From Endozoicomonas numazuensis (GTDB lineage: Bacteria > Pseudomonadota > Gammaproteobacteria > Pseudomonadales > Endozoicomonadaceae): DNA of 64,000 nt. This document shows, one piece after another, positions 49,664 to 58,487 of the stretch. The stretch lies in assembly GCF_000722635.1 (NCBI RefSeq), contig NZ_JOKH01000001.1, positions 475,845 to 539,844 of the forward strand. The letters run 5' to 3'. How positions within the stretch are numbered: position 1 is the first letter of the stretch; every line of letters begins with the position of its first letter. The position numbers and the translations under genes are program-made. The notes below the pieces were generated by a model. That model was given only the letters and a program-made list of their open reading frames with translations, had not been told where the DNA came from and ran no database searches.

Positions 49664-50532
49664 AGAATTCGGGCTATAGCCTGAATCTGTCCTCGCTGAA
49701 AATTCTGCATGGCGGTACTTCTGGCAAAATCCAGATAAGCACGAATCTCATTATCTGGCAGACTTCGATAGGTATAAAGGTAAACATATCTCATATGGTC
49801 ATTCATCCCTTTACGGATGACTGGTTTTTCTCTGGCCTTCAGAATTTCAGGAGGCCTTAACGGGCGACCGTCTTTTATTGGCATGACTTCATGAAGAATT
49901 CGCTTAGCCCCTACCGACGCACTGGCGGCAAGCTCTGTACCCAGCTCAACCGCATCCAGAGTTTCCATTAACTCTTCAATAAGGCGTATGCGACTGGTTC
50001 TTGGCAATTCTATGGATAATTTATCTTCAATGTAAGCCTGCATCCGCAGTGTGTTGCGAGGATCATTGGCCTCCATTTCCAGACGAAGAATTTTCTGACC
50101 CAGTGCTGAATTATACCAATCCAGCAACTTCAATAGCTCACCAACACTTAAAGCCTCATCAAGAGTGGCTTCCATGGACGATTTGAAAAGATCAGCGCTG
50201 TAACGGACTTTGACAACCTGATTAACTGTATTCACCACTTCCGGTGGCAGAGTATATTCTTTCTGGTCAATGGTCATGCTCGAAAGAACCCAGCCAAGCT
50301 GTTCTTCCAACTGAGCATTGTCATACAGTTCACCCAGCAGAATCCCTTTATCCGCAGCTGAAAGCATGCTGCTGGAAAACAATAAGAAAAGTACCCCCCC
50401 CGAGAGAAGAGTATTTTTTATTCCCTTCGAGATTGAACAACAAACCTGAAGAATATTTTGCCCAACAGAATAAGCCGAAGCTTTAGCAAAATGACCAAAA
50501 CTGGAAAATGAAACGTTATTATGTGCATCCAT
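49660..50532 (-). CDS. Exported helical protein, DUF2059-like
   Basis: A 290-residue protein with a long N-terminus (1-38) and a signal-type hydrophobic segment at about 40-58 (NTLLSGGVLFLLFSSSMLSA). The mature part is helical with EATLDEALSVGELLKLLDWY and NSALGQKI.RLE, a pattern seen in DUF2059 proteins of unknown function. Its stop codon lies in the CTAG of a family-1 element, so its last residues may have been altered by the insertion. The start could lie further downstream; AGGGTGAG precedes the ATG at 50532. Confidence 0.65.
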   Translation of the reverse strand: MDAHNNVSFSSFGHFAKASAYSVGQNILQVCCSISKGIKNTLLSGGVLFLLFSSSMLSAADKGILLGELYDNAQLEEQLGWVLSSMTIDQKEYTLPPEVVNTVNQVVKVRYSADLFKSSMEATLDEALSVGELLKLLDWYNSALGQKILRLEMEANDPRNTLRMQAYIEDKLSIELPRTSRIRLIEELMETLDAVELGTELAASASVGAKRILHEVMPIKDGRPLRPPEILKAREKPVIRKGMNDHMRYVYLYTYRSLPDNEIRAYLDFARSTAMQNFQRGQIQAIARIL

Positions 50533-50608
50533 ACACTCACCCTGCGAACAGGAAGGCTGTGTTTACAACATACCTAAACCGCAGGACTGTGTAAAATGAG
50601 CAAGGTAT

Positions 50609-51319
50609 TCAGTCGTACAATTTACTGACAATAGCCGTCACAGCCGTTTCTACGCGAAGAATTCTTGAACCCAGGTGAATGCGTTCAAATCCCGCTTCTT
50701 CCAGCTTTTCCACTTCGTAAGGAATAAACCCACCTTCAGGGCCAATCGCCAGTACCACCTCATCATCGATCTGATGAGGACATGGCACACCACCAACAGG
50801 GTGAGCTACAAACCCACGTTTATCTTCCATGATGGCTGGTAGATGATCCTCAACAAAAGGCTTGAAACGTTTCTCAAGGATCACTTCCGGTAACAGCGTA
50901 TCTCTGGCCTGTTCCAAGCCAAGAATGAGCTGTTCATGGATTTTCCCTTCAGACAGCCAGGGCGACTGCCAAAAGCTTTTCTCTACCCGGTAACTGTTCA
51001 TCAGGATAATTTTCTTAACCCCCAAAGACGACAGGTGCTGCAAACTTCTTTTCAGCATTTTCGGGCGGGGTAGCGCCAACAGAACCGTCAAAGGTAAAGG
51101 TTCGGGAGGTGCCTGATCGAGACACACATCCATTTCCATTGCCTGCTCCGTCAGAGAAACAATAATGCCTTCACCCATTTCTCCATTCAACATTCCCACT
51201 CTGATGCTATCACCGGTTTGCGAACGATGAACTTCCAGGACATGCTGAAGGGGTCTTCCCGTCAGCCTGACACGGCTTTCAGCAATAAAGTCAGAAGGAG
51301 TCAATAGCAACAAATTCAT
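50609..51319 (-). CDS. rsmE: 16S rRNA (uracil-1498-N3)-methyltransferase
   Basis: A 236-residue SPOUT methyltransferase that methylates U1498 of 16S rRNA. It has an N-terminal PUA-like domain (RLTGRPLQHVLEVHRSQTGD) and the C-terminal knot with ALPRPKMLKRSLQHLSSLGV, LAIGPEGGFIPYEVE and LGSRILRVETA. The ATG at 51319 is preferred; a GTG six codons upstream is possible. In Pseudomonas it neighbours tatC, but here a kinase-like gene lies between. Confidence 0.95.
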   Translation of the reverse strand: MNLLLLTPSDFIAESRVRLTGRPLQHVLEVHRSQTGDSIRVGMLNGEMGEGIIVSLTEQAMEMDVCLDQAPPEPLPLTVLLALPRPKMLKRSLQHLSSLGVKKIILMNSYRVEKSFWQSPWLSEGKIHEQLILGLEQARDTLLPEVILEKRFKPFVEDHLPAIMEDKRGFVAHPVGGVPCPHQIDDEVVLAIGPEGGFIPYEVEKLEEAGFERIHLGSRILRVETAVTAIVSKLYD

Positions 51320-51392
51320 ATCAGGACGCGTCAACACTCAGAAAAGGAAGCACAGCATTCTCCAGATAAAACCTCTTTAACGAAAGATTATT

Positions 51393-52457
51393 TTATAAAA
51401 AATCAGGTATAGGGATACCACCAGATTCCCAGAAGGGGTGATTAATCGCATCAGTTGAAGAGAATCGCTTCTCAGGATCAATTTCCAGTAAGTGACTCAA
51501 CAAATCCTTTAGTTCTGGAGGAGTCAGGTTCTCCAAAGCCAGTTCCAACTCACTTCGTATATAACCTACAGGATCATCTGGCTGCATCAGTGTAGGAGCC
51601 TTCTGAATAAGCGCTTTACCAGTAGCCATTTCATAAAGTACACAGCCAAACGCCCACATATCAGCCTTGGTAGATCGGCCATGGGACCGGTCAAAAAACT
51701 CGGGAGGGGCGGTTCCATGATTTCCTGTAAAGTCATCCCATCCAATCTCTTCCTGAACTTGGAAGGCTGCCGACCTAAAGTCGGACAGTTTTGCTTCGCT
51801 ATCTGCTGTAACCAATACATTATCCGGTTTTAAGTCGCCATGACTGATGGGTGGAAACTGAGCATGCAAGTGGGCCAGAGCATCAACATGTTCAAACGAT
51901 TCATTTGGAACCATGGATTCCAGCCAGAACCAGCTATCTTTTGATAGGCTCAGATCGGCTCCGCTATTTCGCCCAATCTGTATAAAACTGACATACAACC
52001 TTTGCTGATAGGGCATGGGAACCGTTTCTTTCACCAACCCCAAAATCTCATCCAGAGAACTGCAATCATCGATCCTGTGCAAAAGAATAACCTTGATACT
52101 GCTGTATAACTCTGCTGCCTTATCGACTTCAATAGCAGTAATATCATCCAAGATATCTCTAATCCGGAGTTTAAAAGCGTTCTTGAATTCGTCTATTTCT
52201 GGAAATGAATCACCTTTCAGCACTACAGATAAACTCAATGCTCTCATAGGAGCAATGGATCGTTGACCCAGAGGGGGAGCAGTAGGCTTAAAAAGACTCA
52301 GTCTTTTTTTCAGGCGAGTAGGCATCAGAACAACGACGACACTCCGACAGAAAGCCTTCGCTTTGCCAAAAGCCAGAGAGGTAGCCTTGCCAAGGCTGAT
52401 AGCAGCCATCTTGATGGTGGTACAGGATTTTATCGTCCTGCGATAGCCTCTGCACAT
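51393..52457 (-). CDS. Eukaryotic-like protein kinase, altered or pseudokinase
   Basis: A 354-residue protein whose C-terminal half is a eukaryotic-type kinase C-lobe: SHGDLKPDNVLV (catalytic loop, residues about 205-216), LSDFR in place of DFG (224-227), GTAPPEFF (compare GTxxYxxPE), and ADMWAFGCVLYEMATG (265-280), ending with a helical region DPEKRFSSTDAINHPFW. The N-lobe is not recognisable: I see no glycine loop or VAIK lysine. The catalytic aspartate is kept, but HRD is HGD and DFG is DFR. The first 60 residues are basic and hydrophobic. It sits between rsmE and tatC, which are neighbours in Pseudomonas, so it is probably an insertion. A host-directed effector is possible but unproven. 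Confidence 0.75.
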   Translation of the reverse strand: MCRGYRRTIKSCTTIKMAAISLGKATSLAFGKAKAFCRSVVVVLMPTRLKKRLSLFKPTAPPLGQRSIAPMRALSLSVVLKGDSFPEIDEFKNAFKLRIRDILDDITAIEVDKAAELYSSIKVILLHRIDDCSSLDEILGLVKETVPMPYQQRLYVSFIQIGRNSGADLSLSKDSWFWLESMVPNESFEHVDALAHLHAQFPPISHGDLKPDNVLVTADSEAKLSDFRSAAFQVQEEIGWDDFTGNHGTAPPEFFDRSHGRSTKADMWAFGCVLYEMATGKALIQKAPTLMQPDDPVGYIRSELELALENLTPPELKDLLSHLLEIDPEKRFSSTDAINHPFWESGGIPIPDFL

Positions 52458-52571
52458 TAGCCATATAGGTCCTGAAATTTTGTCATCCCTGTATACACTT
52501 AGACAAAAAAGGACAGTGTCATACCTGTGGCAGAGCCTTCCCGAAAGAGGGCTACCTGCGAGTTTACGACT

Positions 52572-53312
52572 TTATTCTGGCGCAGATGACTTGATAAGTC
52601 TGGAGAAAATAATACCGGTTTCAAACAACAGCCACATGGGAATGGCCAGAAGAGACTGGGACACTACATCGGGAGGCGTCAAAAGCATGCCGATCACAAA
52701 ACAGCCAACCACGATATAAGGCCGTTTTTTTGAGAGACTGTCTACCGTTGAAATTCCGCTCCACACCAACAAAACAGTGGCTACAGGAATTTCAAAAGCC
52801 ATGCCGAATGCAAAGAACAGTTTCAGTATAAACTCGAGATATCGATTGATATCCGTCATCACAGTCACCGATTCGGGTCCAACACTCGTGAAGAAAGAGA
52901 AGATAATCGGGAAGACCACATAATAGGCAAAGGCCATACCCAAATAAAAAAGCAGAACACTGGCGACCAGCATGGGTATTGCGACACGCTTTTCATTCTT
53001 ATACAAACCGGGTGCTATAAAGCCCCAAACTTGATGCAAAATGTAGGGAATCGCCAGAAAAAAAGCGACAAACAGTGTCAGTTTGAAAGGTGCCAGAAAA
53101 GGGGATGCCACTTCAGTGGCAATCATTGTGCTGCCTTCCGGAAGATGAGCCCTTAGAGGCTCAGATACAAACAGGTAGATATCGTTGGAAAAATAAAAAA
53201 GTCCCAGAAAAATGGCTAATACCGCGATGAAACTTCGAAGTAAACGACTCCTGAGTTCAATCAGATGTTGAACCAGAGGCTGCTCCTTGTCGGCTCCATC
53301 TTTAATGCTCAT
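52572..53312 (-). CDS. tatC: Sec-independent translocase TatC
   Basis: A 246-residue inner-membrane protein with six helices that recognises twin-arginine signal peptides. The N-terminal [15 protein letters not shown], the first loop [20 protein letters not shown], and [17 protein letters not shown] are conserved. It overlaps tatB by 4 bases. Length is close to E. coli TatC (258). Confidence 0.97.
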   Translation of the reverse strand: MSIKDGADKEQPLVQHLIELRSRLLRSFIAVLAIFLGLFYFSNDIYLFVSEPLRAHLPEGSTMIATEVASPFLAPFKLTLFVAFFLAIPYILHQVWGFIAPGLYKNEKRVAIPMLVASVLLFYLGMAFAYYVVFPIIFSFFTSVGPESVTVMTDINRYLEFILKLFFAFGMAFEIPVATVLLVWSGISTVDSLSKKRPYIVVGCFVIGMLLTPPDVVSQSLLAIPMWLLFETGIIFSRLIKSSAPE

Positions 53313-53671
53313 ACGTTCTTGTCTTTTTTCTCTTCAGCTGCGCTGTTCGCTTTGCTGTCACTGTCACTGGGTGGGTTTTCACTAAGATCAAAAGGCTTAT
53401 TTAATGCTTCCAGTGGATCTTTGATCGACTCGGTGACCTGAGAGCGAGTTTTTTCCAACTCTTTCATAACCTGCTCGTTATGAATTTGTCTTTTGATACC
53501 ATCAACATCCAGCTCTTTTTCCAGCTCTTCCTTGGCAGACTGGAAGCTGCGTTTAATTTTGCCTACCCAGTAGGCTGTGGTTCGAATAGCGCCCGGCAAT
53601 CTCTCCGGTCCCAATACGACCAGAGCAATAACAGCAATAAGAAGCAGCTCTGTGAAACCGATATCGAACAC
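53309..53671 (-). CDS. tatB: Sec-independent translocase TatB
   Basis: A 120-residue protein. The N-terminal helix [20 protein letters not shown] with the conserved GPERLP motif, then an amphipathic helix ([20 protein letters not shown]) and a charged tail. With TatC it forms the substrate receptor. It overlaps tatC and follows tatA after 122 bases. Confidence 0.96.
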   Translation of the reverse strand: MFDIGFTELLLIAVIALVVLGPERLPGAIRTTAYWVGKIKRSFQSAKEELEKELDVDGIKRQIHNEQVMKELEKTRSQVTESIKDPLEALNKPFDLSENPPSDSDSKANSAAEEKKDKNV

Positions 53672-53793
53672 TTTTTCTCCAGGGATATTTCAAAACGTTT
53701 TCAACGTAACAATCAGCCGACCCTGCTTCCTGAAGCACAGGAGAAGAAAACCGAAGCCTTCCACTTTTCAGGTTGCCAGCAGATTACCTTACC

Positions 53794-54012
53794 TCATAAC
53801 TTCCGTTGACTGTCTTCAGGCTCTTTTTCCTGCTTGCTGCTCTCGGACTCCAACGGCTTCTGCTCTTCCTCAGAAGAAATAGCCTTCTTGAATCCCTTAA
53901 CGGCACTCCCCAAATCACCACCCAGACCTTTCAGCTTCTTGGTGCCAAACAACATGACGACAATCAGCAGAATGATGAGCAACTGCCAGATACTGATTCC
54001 ACCAAATCCCAT
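53794..54012 (-). CDS. tatA: Sec-independent translocase TatA
   Basis: A 72-residue protein that assembles into the twin-arginine pore. The membrane helix [17 protein letters not shown], the [14 protein letters not shown] hinge and amphipathic helix, and the charged tail are typical. The TatA identity, rather than TatB, follows from FGTKKLK and position. A family-1 element now separates it from hisE. Confidence 0.96.
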   Translation of the reverse strand: MGFGGISIWQLLIILLIVVMLFGTKKLKGLGGDLGSAVKGFKKAISSEEEQKPLESESSKQEKEPEDSQRKL

Positions 54013-54099
54013 AATCTACTTTCCTTTTAAGCTAGTCAGGAGCTGTTGACGAGTGAGCCAACGCCCCCCAAAACATTAACAGCCGCTTCTCTCAGGAAA

Positions 54100-54125
54100 C
54101 CGGCTGTTAATTCTCGGTCAGGCTC
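54100..54125. mobile_element. Leftover right end of a family-1 element
   Basis: CGGCTGTTAATTCTCGGTCA followed by GGCTCC matches the right end of the family (GGGCTGTCTATTCTCGGTCA). It directly abuts the left end of the full copy at 54126, so one element lies against the remnant of another. Confidence 0.75.
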
Positions 54126-54293
54126 CCAGGAGCCTGACCGAGAATAGCGTCCGAGCATAAAATTCAGTAGAGCAAGTCAGCTTTTTCACTGAATTTGTGC
54201 GAATAGTTGACCTATTTAAGCAAATTCAGTGGAAAAGATGGCCGTTCTTTCTGGATTTTAGGCCGGGCTGTCTATTCTCGGTCAGCCTCCTAG
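54126..54293. mobile_element. Family-1 miniature element (168 bp) between hisE and tatA
   Basis: The left end is CCAGGAGCCTGACCGAGAAT and the right end ATTCTCGGTCAGCCTCCTAG. The interior is nearly identical to the copies at 9618 and 43913 (GCGTCCGAGCATAAAATTCA; GGCCGTTCTTTCTGGATTTT). The left tetranucleotide is CCAG because it joins the older remnant. Confidence 0.92.
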
Positions 54294-54320
54294 TGTACCG
54301 GAATACTGATCAATCGACAC

Positions 54321-54650
54321 TCAGCTGTCTCGAGAGGCTTTTTCATCAATACCAGACAAACCAAAGCGTCTCTCCAGTTCTTTCAGAACCTCTTTGTGGC
54401 TCAGACCCAGATGGGACAACATGACCAATGAGTGAAACCACAAGTCTGCCGTTTCATAAACCACATCATCAAGACTGCCACCAAACTCTGCGGCTTTAGC
54501 GGCTATCAGCGTTTCTGCCGATTCTTCACCGACCTTTTTAAGAATCTTGTCCATACCTGCAGCATGCAGACTGGATACATAGGAACTGTCCGGACTGGCT
54601 TGACGACGCTCTTCCAGAACTGCTCCCAGTTTCTCTAAGATGTTATCCAT
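54321..54650 (-). CDS. hisE: Phosphoribosyl-ATP pyrophosphatase
   Basis: A 109-residue MazG-type enzyme that removes PPi from phosphoribosyl-ATP, step two of histidine synthesis. [20 protein letters not shown] carries the metal-binding glutamates, and [17 protein letters not shown] the conserved second motif. The start at 54650 is set by homology and overlaps the hisI end by 8 bases. Separate hisI and hisE genes, as in Pseudomonas, differ from the fused form of enterics. Confidence 0.96.
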   Translation of the reverse strand: MDNILEKLGAVLEERRQASPDSSYVSSLHAAGMDKILKKVGEESAETLIAAKAAEFGGSLDDVVYETADLWFHSLVMLSHLGLSHKEVLKELERRFGLSGIDEKASRDS

Positions 54651-55080
54651 TATCGCTGTTTCCGCTCTTGTCAGCCTGTTCGCTGAAAGCTCCGTAGATG
54701 GCATCAGGACTTTTCAGAACTCCATCCGTAGTTAACCATTGTCCCTCTTCGGTCAACTTCCGGTAGAAGCAGGATTCCCGACCGGTATGACAAGCGATAC
54801 CACCCAGCTGCTCAACCACCAGCAGAATCGAGTCACCATCACAGTCCAATCTCAGTTCATGCAACTTCTGTACATGGCCGGATGACTCTCCTTTACGCCA
54901 GAGTTTGCCGCGAGATCGGGACCAGTATACAGCCTGCTGTTCCTTGGCTGTTAAAGCCAGAGCTTCCCGGTTCATCCAGGCTTGCATCAGTATTCGGCCG
55001 GTATGATGATCCTGAGCAGTAGCCGCTACCAATCCATCACGATTAAAGTTAACTTCATCCAGCCAACTCATGTTACTCAT
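54643..55080 (-). CDS. hisI: Phosphoribosyl-AMP cyclohydrolase
   Basis: A 145-residue zinc enzyme that opens the adenine ring of phosphoribosyl-AMP, step three of histidine synthesis. [33 protein letters not shown] and the metal-binding [12 protein letters not shown] are intact. The start at 55080 follows AGGAG at good spacing; the frame stays open further upstream but overlaps ubiB. It lies 8 bases after the ubiB stop. Confidence 0.96.
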   Translation of the reverse strand: MSNMSWLDEVNFNRDGLVAATAQDHHTGRILMQAWMNREALALTAKEQQAVYWSRSRGKLWRKGESSGHVQKLHELRLDCDGDSILLVVEQLGGIACHTGRESCFYRKLTEEGQWLTTDGVLKSPDAIYGAFSEQADKSGNSDNG

Positions 55081-55088
55081 AGACACTC

Positions 55089-56690
55089 CTATCGAGTCAG
55101 GAGCCAGCCCCCGACGCCTCCCATTATCACCCCTTGCCAGGGTATCTGCGTAGACCACTCCGGGAACACCAGCACAGCAGCGGCCAGTAAAACTAGCACA
55201 CCACCCAGCCACTTCAGCTTGCCGGACTGCTTATCTGCCCGGTTATGCATAGCCATCAACTTTTGCTGATGTTCGGAAATCTGTTTGACACTGTGCAGAG
55301 CATTTCTGGCCATATTGGGTGCACTAAGCAGCCAGTCAGGAACATTATCACGCACGGATCGACTAATACCGCAGGGACTGACCTGATCTTTCATCCATTT
55401 TTCAAGGTAAGGCTGAGCCGTATTCCACAAATCCAGGTCTGGATATAACTGACGACCCAGCCCCTCGACGTTCAACAACGTTTTTTCCAGTAGAACCAAT
55501 TGAGGTTGAACCTCCATTTCAAACCTTCGTGCCACTTGGAACAACCTGACCAAAAGGTGCCCGAATGAAATATCTTTCAATGGTCGTTCAAATATAGGCT
55601 CGCATACTGTCCGGATGGCTGCTTCCAGCTCACCAACAACAGTATGGGAAGGAACCCAACCCGAATCCACATGCAGCTGAGCTACTTTGCGATAATCCCG
55701 TTTAAAAAAGGCCAGCAGATTACAGGCCAGATAATACTGATCCTCTGGCTCCAGAGTCCCTACAATGCCGCAGTCAATGCCAATGTACCTGGGCTCGGAA
55801 GGATCAGTGATATCGACAAAAATATTGCCCGGGTGCATATCCGCATGAAAGAACCGGTCTCGGAAAACCTGGGTAAAGAAAATTTCCACTCCCCTTTCCG
55901 CCAGCTTTTTCATGTCCGTGCCATTGGCTTTCAGCGTTTCTGTATCAGCAACAGGCACACCATAAATTCGTTCCATAACCATGACTGATGGCTTACAGAA
56001 GTCCCAATAAACCTGGGGAACAAACAACAATGGCGAGCTAATAAAGTTTCTTCGTAACTGAGAGGTATTAGCGGCTTCCCGTAACAGGTCCAGTTCATCC
56101 AGAATGGTCTTCTCATAATCCCTGACCACTTCCATCGGCCTGAGCCTTTTAGCCTCTCTTATCAGGGTTATAAGCAAACGACTGAAGCCATACATCAGCC
56201 TGATATCTTTACGAATCACTTTTTCAATGCCAGGTCGTATCACCTTAACGACCACCTCTTCGCCTGAGTGCAAACGGGCACCATGCACCTGAGCGATGGA
56301 AGCAGAAGCCATGGGTTCATGATCAAAACGATCAAACAGTTCCGATACGGGAGCATGCAGGCTTTTTTCAATAATGGTGACGGCGTCTGCTGCAGGGAAA
56401 GGCTCTACTCGATCCTGCAATCGAGCCAGTTCATCACTGATATCATCCGGTAACAGATCTCGTCGAGTGGAGAGGATCTGACCAAACTTGATAAAGATGG
56501 GCCCCAGAGATTCAAGCCCTTTTCTAAGGCGAATGGCTCTGGGTTCAGTATTTTTGATGAAGTACCGCCAGGGAAGGAGCCTCATTAGTACTCTGGCGGG
56601 AAATGGCAGACGATCAATTTCTACCAGATCATCAAGCCTGTAGCGGGCAATGGCCCCAACAATTTTTATTAAACGGGTTAACTGCAGCAC
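55089..56690 (-). CDS. ubiB: Ubiquinone biosynthesis atypical kinase UbiB
   Basis: A 533-residue ADCK-type membrane protein needed for coenzyme Q synthesis, probably an ATPase. The N-terminal KxGQ motif ([16 protein letters not shown]), the Ala-rich loop [10 protein letters not shown], the VVVKVIRPG lysine and [12 protein letters not shown] are intact. Two C-terminal membrane helices end the protein ([17 protein letters not shown]). It is downstream of ubiJ and ubiE in the same direction. Confidence 0.96.
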   Translation of the reverse strand: MLQLTRLIKIVGAIARYRLDDLVEIDRLPFPARVLMRLLPWRYFIKNTEPRAIRLRKGLESLGPIFIKFGQILSTRRDLLPDDISDELARLQDRVEPFPAADAVTIIEKSLHAPVSELFDRFDHEPMASASIAQVHGARLHSGEEVVVKVIRPGIEKVIRKDIRLMYGFSRLLITLIREAKRLRPMEVVRDYEKTILDELDLLREAANTSQLRRNFISSPLLFVPQVYWDFCKPSVMVMERIYGVPVADTETLKANGTDMKKLAERGVEIFFTQVFRDRFFHADMHPGNIFVDITDPSEPRYIGIDCGIVGTLEPEDQYYLACNLLAFFKRDYRKVAQLHVDSGWVPSHTVVGELEAAIRTVCEPIFERPLKDISFGHLLVRLFQVARRFEMEVQPQLVLLEKTLLNVEGLGRQLYPDLDLWNTAQPYLEKWMKDQVSPCGISRSVRDNVPDWLLSAPNMARNALHSVKQISEHQQKLMAMHNRADKQSGKLKWLGGVLVLLAAAVLVFPEWSTQIPWQGVIMGGVGGWLLTR

Positions 56691-56817
56691 CCTTTTCTCC
56701 CGCGAAACAGTTTATCGTGAAAAATGTTTTGCCTGACTGCTATCCACATTCAAATATCATGCAAAATATTTTTCTTCACTCATGACTGGTTAGTCACCGG
56801 CTCAGCAGCCGATCTCA

Positions 56818-57408
56818 TCAAGATTTGCTCAGACGCTGGCTCAAACGATCAACGGCTTTGCTGAGGCTATCTACCTCACGGTTGAAAGCGTTAACCTCCG
56901 GTTCGCATGGAACCACTTTCAACGCATCCTCAAGATAAATAGCTGCATGACTTGAAAGAGTTTGTCCCGACCCTGAAAGAGTGGAGCCTATCAAACGTAA
57001 GCCTTCTGCCAACGAATGGCCAGCCACAGGCCCGACCTGTTCACAAATCAGACCTTCCCAGTCGAGCTCCATCTTCTGGTGCACAGATTCAAGAGAGGCC
57101 AGAACAGCCTGATCACCAGACACATCCAGCCCCTTGATTGCCCCCCAGGAAGAGGTTCGATCAGCAGCCAGAGCAATAAAACGGCTCAAAGGCCCCTGCA
57201 AGGTGGCATCAACAGAACCTTCATGCCAGCCCGCACAACGTACTCCCAATGAATCCAGAAAAACATAGCAGTCGAAATCAGGCTGAAGACACACGAAGTG
57301 GATAACACTGCCATCCAGAAACTTTAGAGCTTCTGCAGTCACTGGATCCAGCTTCAACAGCTGATTAATCCTGGTCTCCAGAAACGCCAGAAATGCCGTT
57401 TTCATCAT
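56818..57408 (-). CDS. ubiJ: Ubiquinone biosynthesis accessory factor UbiJ (SCP2 domain)
   Basis: A 196-residue soluble protein with an N-terminal SCP2-type lipid-binding domain (GSVIHFVCLQPDFDCYVFLD onward) and a C-terminal coiled coil (FNREVDSLSKAVDRLSQRLS). UbiJ binds ubiquinone intermediates with UbiK and presents them to the hydroxylases. It lies 2 bases after ubiE and before ubiB, the usual ubiE-ubiJ-ubiB order. Identity rests on this order and the domain layout. Confidence 0.93.
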   Translation of the reverse strand: MMKTAFLAFLETRINQLLKLDPVTAEALKFLDGSVIHFVCLQPDFDCYVFLDSLGVRCAGWHEGSVDATLQGPLSRFIALAADRTSSWGAIKGLDVSGDQAVLASLESVHQKMELDWEGLICEQVGPVAGHSLAEGLRLIGSTLSGSGQTLSSHAAIYLEDALKVVPCEPEVNAFNREVDSLSKAVDRLSQRLSKS

Positions 57409-57410
57409 AA

Positions 57411-58172
57411 TCAGGGTTTGATGCCTTTGTGCAGAGCGACAATGCCACCGGTCATGTTGTGATAGGTGGTATTTACAAAGCCGGCTTCTTTCATCATGGC
57501 TTCGAGGGTTTTCTGGTCAGGATGCTTGCGAATGCTCTCAGCCAGATAACGATAACTCTCTGAATCACCCGCCACCAATTTACCCATGGCCGGCAGCAGC
57601 GAGAAAGAATAAGTATCATAGACTTTGGTTAACAGAGGGTTGTTGGTCTTGGAAAACTCCAGAACCAACAGACGGCCACCCGGTTTCAGAACCCGGCACA
57701 TGGAACGTAGCGCCTCTGCCTTGTCCGTCACATTCCGAAGACCAAAGGCGATGGTAATACAGTCAAAGGTGTTTTCAGGAAAGGGCAGGCATTCAGCATT
57801 AGCCTGTACATACTCAACATTGCCCACAATCCCCTGGTCAATCAGGCGATCACGCCCCACTCTGAGCATGGATTCATTGATATCGGCCAGCACCACTCTG
57901 CCCGTATCACCCACCAAACGAGAGAACTGCTTGGTCAGGTCGCCCGTACCACCCGCAATATCCAGCACCTGATGACCTTTCCGGACAGCAGACAATTCAA
58001 TGGTGAAACGCTTCCAAAGCCTATGAACACCCATCGACATCAGATCATTCATCACATCATAGCTGTCTGCTACTGAGTGAAAGACACCCGCTACCATTTT
58101 CTCTTTTTCATCAGGCTTCACATCTTTGTAGCCAAAGTGTGTCTTGTCCTGATCTCTTACCTTGTCAGTCAT
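57411..58172 (-). CDS. ubiE: Ubiquinone/menaquinone C-methyltransferase UbiE
   Basis: A 253-residue SAM-dependent enzyme. [20 protein letters not shown] at the N-terminus, [17 protein letters not shown] (SAM motif I), [14 protein letters not shown] and the C-terminal [14 protein letters not shown] are signature segments. Length is close to E. coli UbiE (251). It is first in ubiE-ubiJ-ubiB. Confidence 0.97.
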   Translation of the reverse strand: MTDKVRDQDKTHFGYKDVKPDEKEKMVAGVFHSVADSYDVMNDLMSMGVHRLWKRFTIELSAVRKGHQVLDIAGGTGDLTKQFSRLVGDTGRVVLADINESMLRVGRDRLIDQGIVGNVEYVQANAECLPFPENTFDCITIAFGLRNVTDKAEALRSMCRVLKPGGRLLVLEFSKTNNPLLTKVYDTYSFSLLPAMGKLVAGDSESYRYLAESIRKHPDQKTLEAMMKEAGFVNTTYHNMTGGIVALHKGIKP

Positions 58173-58487
58173 CCAGATCTCCGCCCCAGCACCAGAAAAC
58201 CATCCGAACCGGTCGACTGATCTCTACCTTCGATCAGGCTACCGATTTCGATTTCTGAAGGCTGGCAAGCATTCGGGAAAAATTGCTGGCTATTGTAATG
58301 GGTAATGACACAGAGGTAAATTTGCCTGAATATTGCACCCTTGCGCGACCGCCTCTCAATACAGCCAGTACAGGAAGAATGAATAATTTTTTTGCAAGTC
58401 CGTTCAAGGGAATTCCCCTGAAAGAACAGGTCACCCACTCTAATATGATAAGGCCTTCAGCTCAGCCAAAGTGGCTTTGCGAATTAT
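58173..58487. other. Gap upstream of ubiE
   Basis: 315 bases that should hold the ubiE promoter and the 3' end of the adjacent large gene. A minus-strand open frame of 89 codons ends in a 4-base overlap with the ubiE start, but its sequence (Cys-, Arg- and Ser-rich) resembles no family I know. I do not call it a gene. Confidence 0.5.

Noticed and set aside
58169-58438. Minus-strand frame of 89 codons overlapping the ubiE start by 4 bases
   Set aside because: The overlap is suggestive, but the sequence has no family resemblance, odd composition and no good ribosome site.
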